Shown piece after piece: positions 5,892 to 6,916 of a stretch of 6,916 nt of DNA. Source of the stretch: Akkermansiaceae bacterium UBA7890 (lineage in GTDB: Bacteria > Verrucomicrobiota > Verrucomicrobiia > Verrucomicrobiales > Akkermansiaceae). The notes below the pieces were generated by a model. The model saw nothing but the letters and a program-made list of their open reading frames with translations, did no database searches and was not told the origin of the DNA. Both the position numbers and the translations under genes were made by a program. The stretch spans positions 10,757-17,672 of the forward strand of contig DLRK01000106.1 of assembly GCA_002501065.1 (NCBI GenBank), read 5' to 3'. The number at the start of each line of letters is the position of its first letter. Positions within the stretch are counted from its first letter, which is position 1.

Positions 5892-6916
5892 ATGCAGTGC
5901 ACGTCCCGCCTGTTTGCGATCGGGTTCTTCCCCATTTTCGTCTCCCTGCTCTCCGGTGATCTGGGTGCACAGACAGGGCTGGATGAACTGGAGGAGAAGG
6001 CCAATCGGTCCAAGGTGCGTCTCCAGACCGGACCCGCCCGCTGGACGGTGCGGGCCACCACGGCCACAGGGGCGAAGTTCGGGGTGCGGGTGGTGAGTGC
6101 TCCTCCCAATTTCGAGGCGCGCGTTCTCCTTAAGCCGGACTCCAACAAGCCGGAGTCCTTTGCGCGCATCGTGTCACATTCGGGAAAGTGGGCGGTGGAG
6201 GAGTTCGGCGGACTGAAGGGAATCTATCTGCCCTGGGAAGCGCCTTTCTCCTACGAGGTGGTGGCCCTTCTTCTCAGCGAAGCCTGGCCGCCGCCCTACG
6301 TGCGTGCCGGGGATCATACCCTGCGGGGGAAGACAGGAGAAACCCTGGTGGTGCGTGCTCCACTCTCGGGGGCGCAACGCATCCTCGCGGAGTCATTCCT
6401 GGCGGAGGCGAAGGATATGGCGGTGAAGCCGGGGAGCGAACTGGATCGAAACCTGGCCGCAATCGCAGGGCGACTGAAAGAGGGCAACCGGCTGCGGGTC
6501 GATGCCAGCACCGGTCTGATGGAGCACCTTGTCCTGGGAAACCTGGAACTGGAGTACGGACGGGTGGAGTGGCTCGATGAACTGCCGGAGATACCGGTTC
6601 TCAGGAATTATCCTGATTTCAGTGCGCCGCTGCCGGAGGACCGGGACGGGCTGGTCATGATCGGGCGAGCCGGGGCCTGGCAGCCGGGATATCCTGAAAT
6701 GGACTCGGGCGGACAACTGCTCAACCTGGACACCGGTAAGATCGTGCGCATTCCCTTTGCGGGGTCTTCGTGCATGCCCGGGTGCTTCTCCGACGGACGG
6801 ACCAAGGTGGTGGTGACCTCGCGGGAGAACGATGGGTCGGGTGTGGGGCTTTACCTGGTCGATCTGCGAAAGGGCAAGCAGATGCGGCTGGGAGGAGGGA
6901 CTTTCGTGGGCGGGCT
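5892..6916 (+). CDS. Secreted protein with C-terminal beta-propeller-like (PD40/TolB-type) region, partial
   Basis: An open frame starts at ATG 5892 (or 5886, two codons earlier in frame) and leaves the window after 341 codons without a stop. Residues 1-26 form a signal peptide (MQCTSRLFAIGFFPIFVSLLSG.LGA|Q), so the product is exported. Residues 27-225 match no family I recognise; an acidic/basic stretch (LDELEEKANRSK) is followed by beta-rich sequence with tryptophans and then a charged, probably helical segment at about 160-200. From about 275 there are propeller-like blades: GQLLNLDTGKIVRIPF, then MPGCFSDGRTKVVVTSRE, then GLYLVDLRKGKQMRLGGG. These resemble WD40-like/TolB PD40 repeats (strand, DG turn, strand). 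More blades probably lie beyond the edge. AGG at 5881-5883 is 8 nt before 5892 but only 2 nt before 5886, which favours 5892. It lies 50 bp after the sulfatase on the same strand. Function is unknown; the propeller call is moderate. Confidence 0.8.
   Translation, partial: MQCTSRLFAIGFFPIFVSLLSGDLGAQTGLDELEEKANRSKVRLQTGPARWTVRATTATGAKFGVRVVSAPPNFEARVLLKPDSNKPESFARIVSHSGKWAVEEFGGLKGIYLPWEAPFSYEVVALLLSEAWPPPYVRAGDHTLRGKTGETLVVRAPLSGAQRILAESFLAEAKDMAVKPGSELDRNLAAIAGRLKEGNRLRVDASTGLMEHLVLGNLELEYGRVEWLDELPEIPVLRNYPDFSAPLPEDRDGLVMIGRAGAWQPGYPEMDSGGQLLNLDTGKIVRIPFAGSSCMPGCFSDGRTKVVVTSRENDGSGVGLYLVDLRKGKQMRLGGGTFVGG

Overview
The window looks like a piece of a GC-rich chromosome from the Planctomycetes–Verrucomicrobia group. 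The evidence is the gene families: a PSCyt1/DUF1549-type secreted cytochrome, an iduronate-2-sulfatase-like secreted sulfatase, a secreted alpha/beta hydrolase and a secreted propeller-like protein. These sets are typical of both phyla. I lean towards Verrucomicrobia, but the sequence does not decide it. There is no rRNA, tRNA, CRISPR array, transposase or phage gene.

Layout: (1) The start of a PSCyt1/DUF1549 haem protein lies on the minus strand at 1-616 and runs off the left edge. (2) A secreted serine hydrolase, also minus strand, occupies 694-1440, 77 bp upstream of it, so the two could share a transcript. (3) A 261-bp divergent intergenic region (1441-1701) holds a perfect 19-bp palindrome, candidate promoters for both directions, and a foldable leader in front of the next gene. 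(4) A complete RhlE-like RNA helicase with a DEVD motif II lies on the plus strand (1702-2991). (5) A LarA-like/DUF2088 protein lies on the minus strand (3038-4333) and converges on the helicase across 46 bp. (6) After an 89-bp divergent gap, a Cys-type sulfatase (about 4423-5841, plus) is followed 50 bp later by (7) a secreted protein with a propeller-like region (about 5892 onward, plus) that runs off the right edge. Both edge genes are open reading frames cut by the window ends.

How the genes may work together: four of the six proteins carry export signals. A sulfatase, an esterase/peptidase-like hydrolase and a PSCyt1 protein fit the extracytoplasmic breakdown of sulfated or esterified polymers. 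That link is inference from families and proximity only. The helicase (RNA folding or turnover) and the LarA-like protein (possible hydroxyacid racemase/epimerase) are cytoplasmic and have no obvious link to the rest.

I found no convincing evidence of a wholly new multi-gene system. The points most worth a second look are a palindrome sitting inside an overlong promoter spacer upstream of the hydrolase (MerR-type geometry), the nested stems in the helicase leader, the LarA-like protein with conserved catalytic spacing but no maturation genes nearby, and the unrecognised N-terminal part of the last gene.
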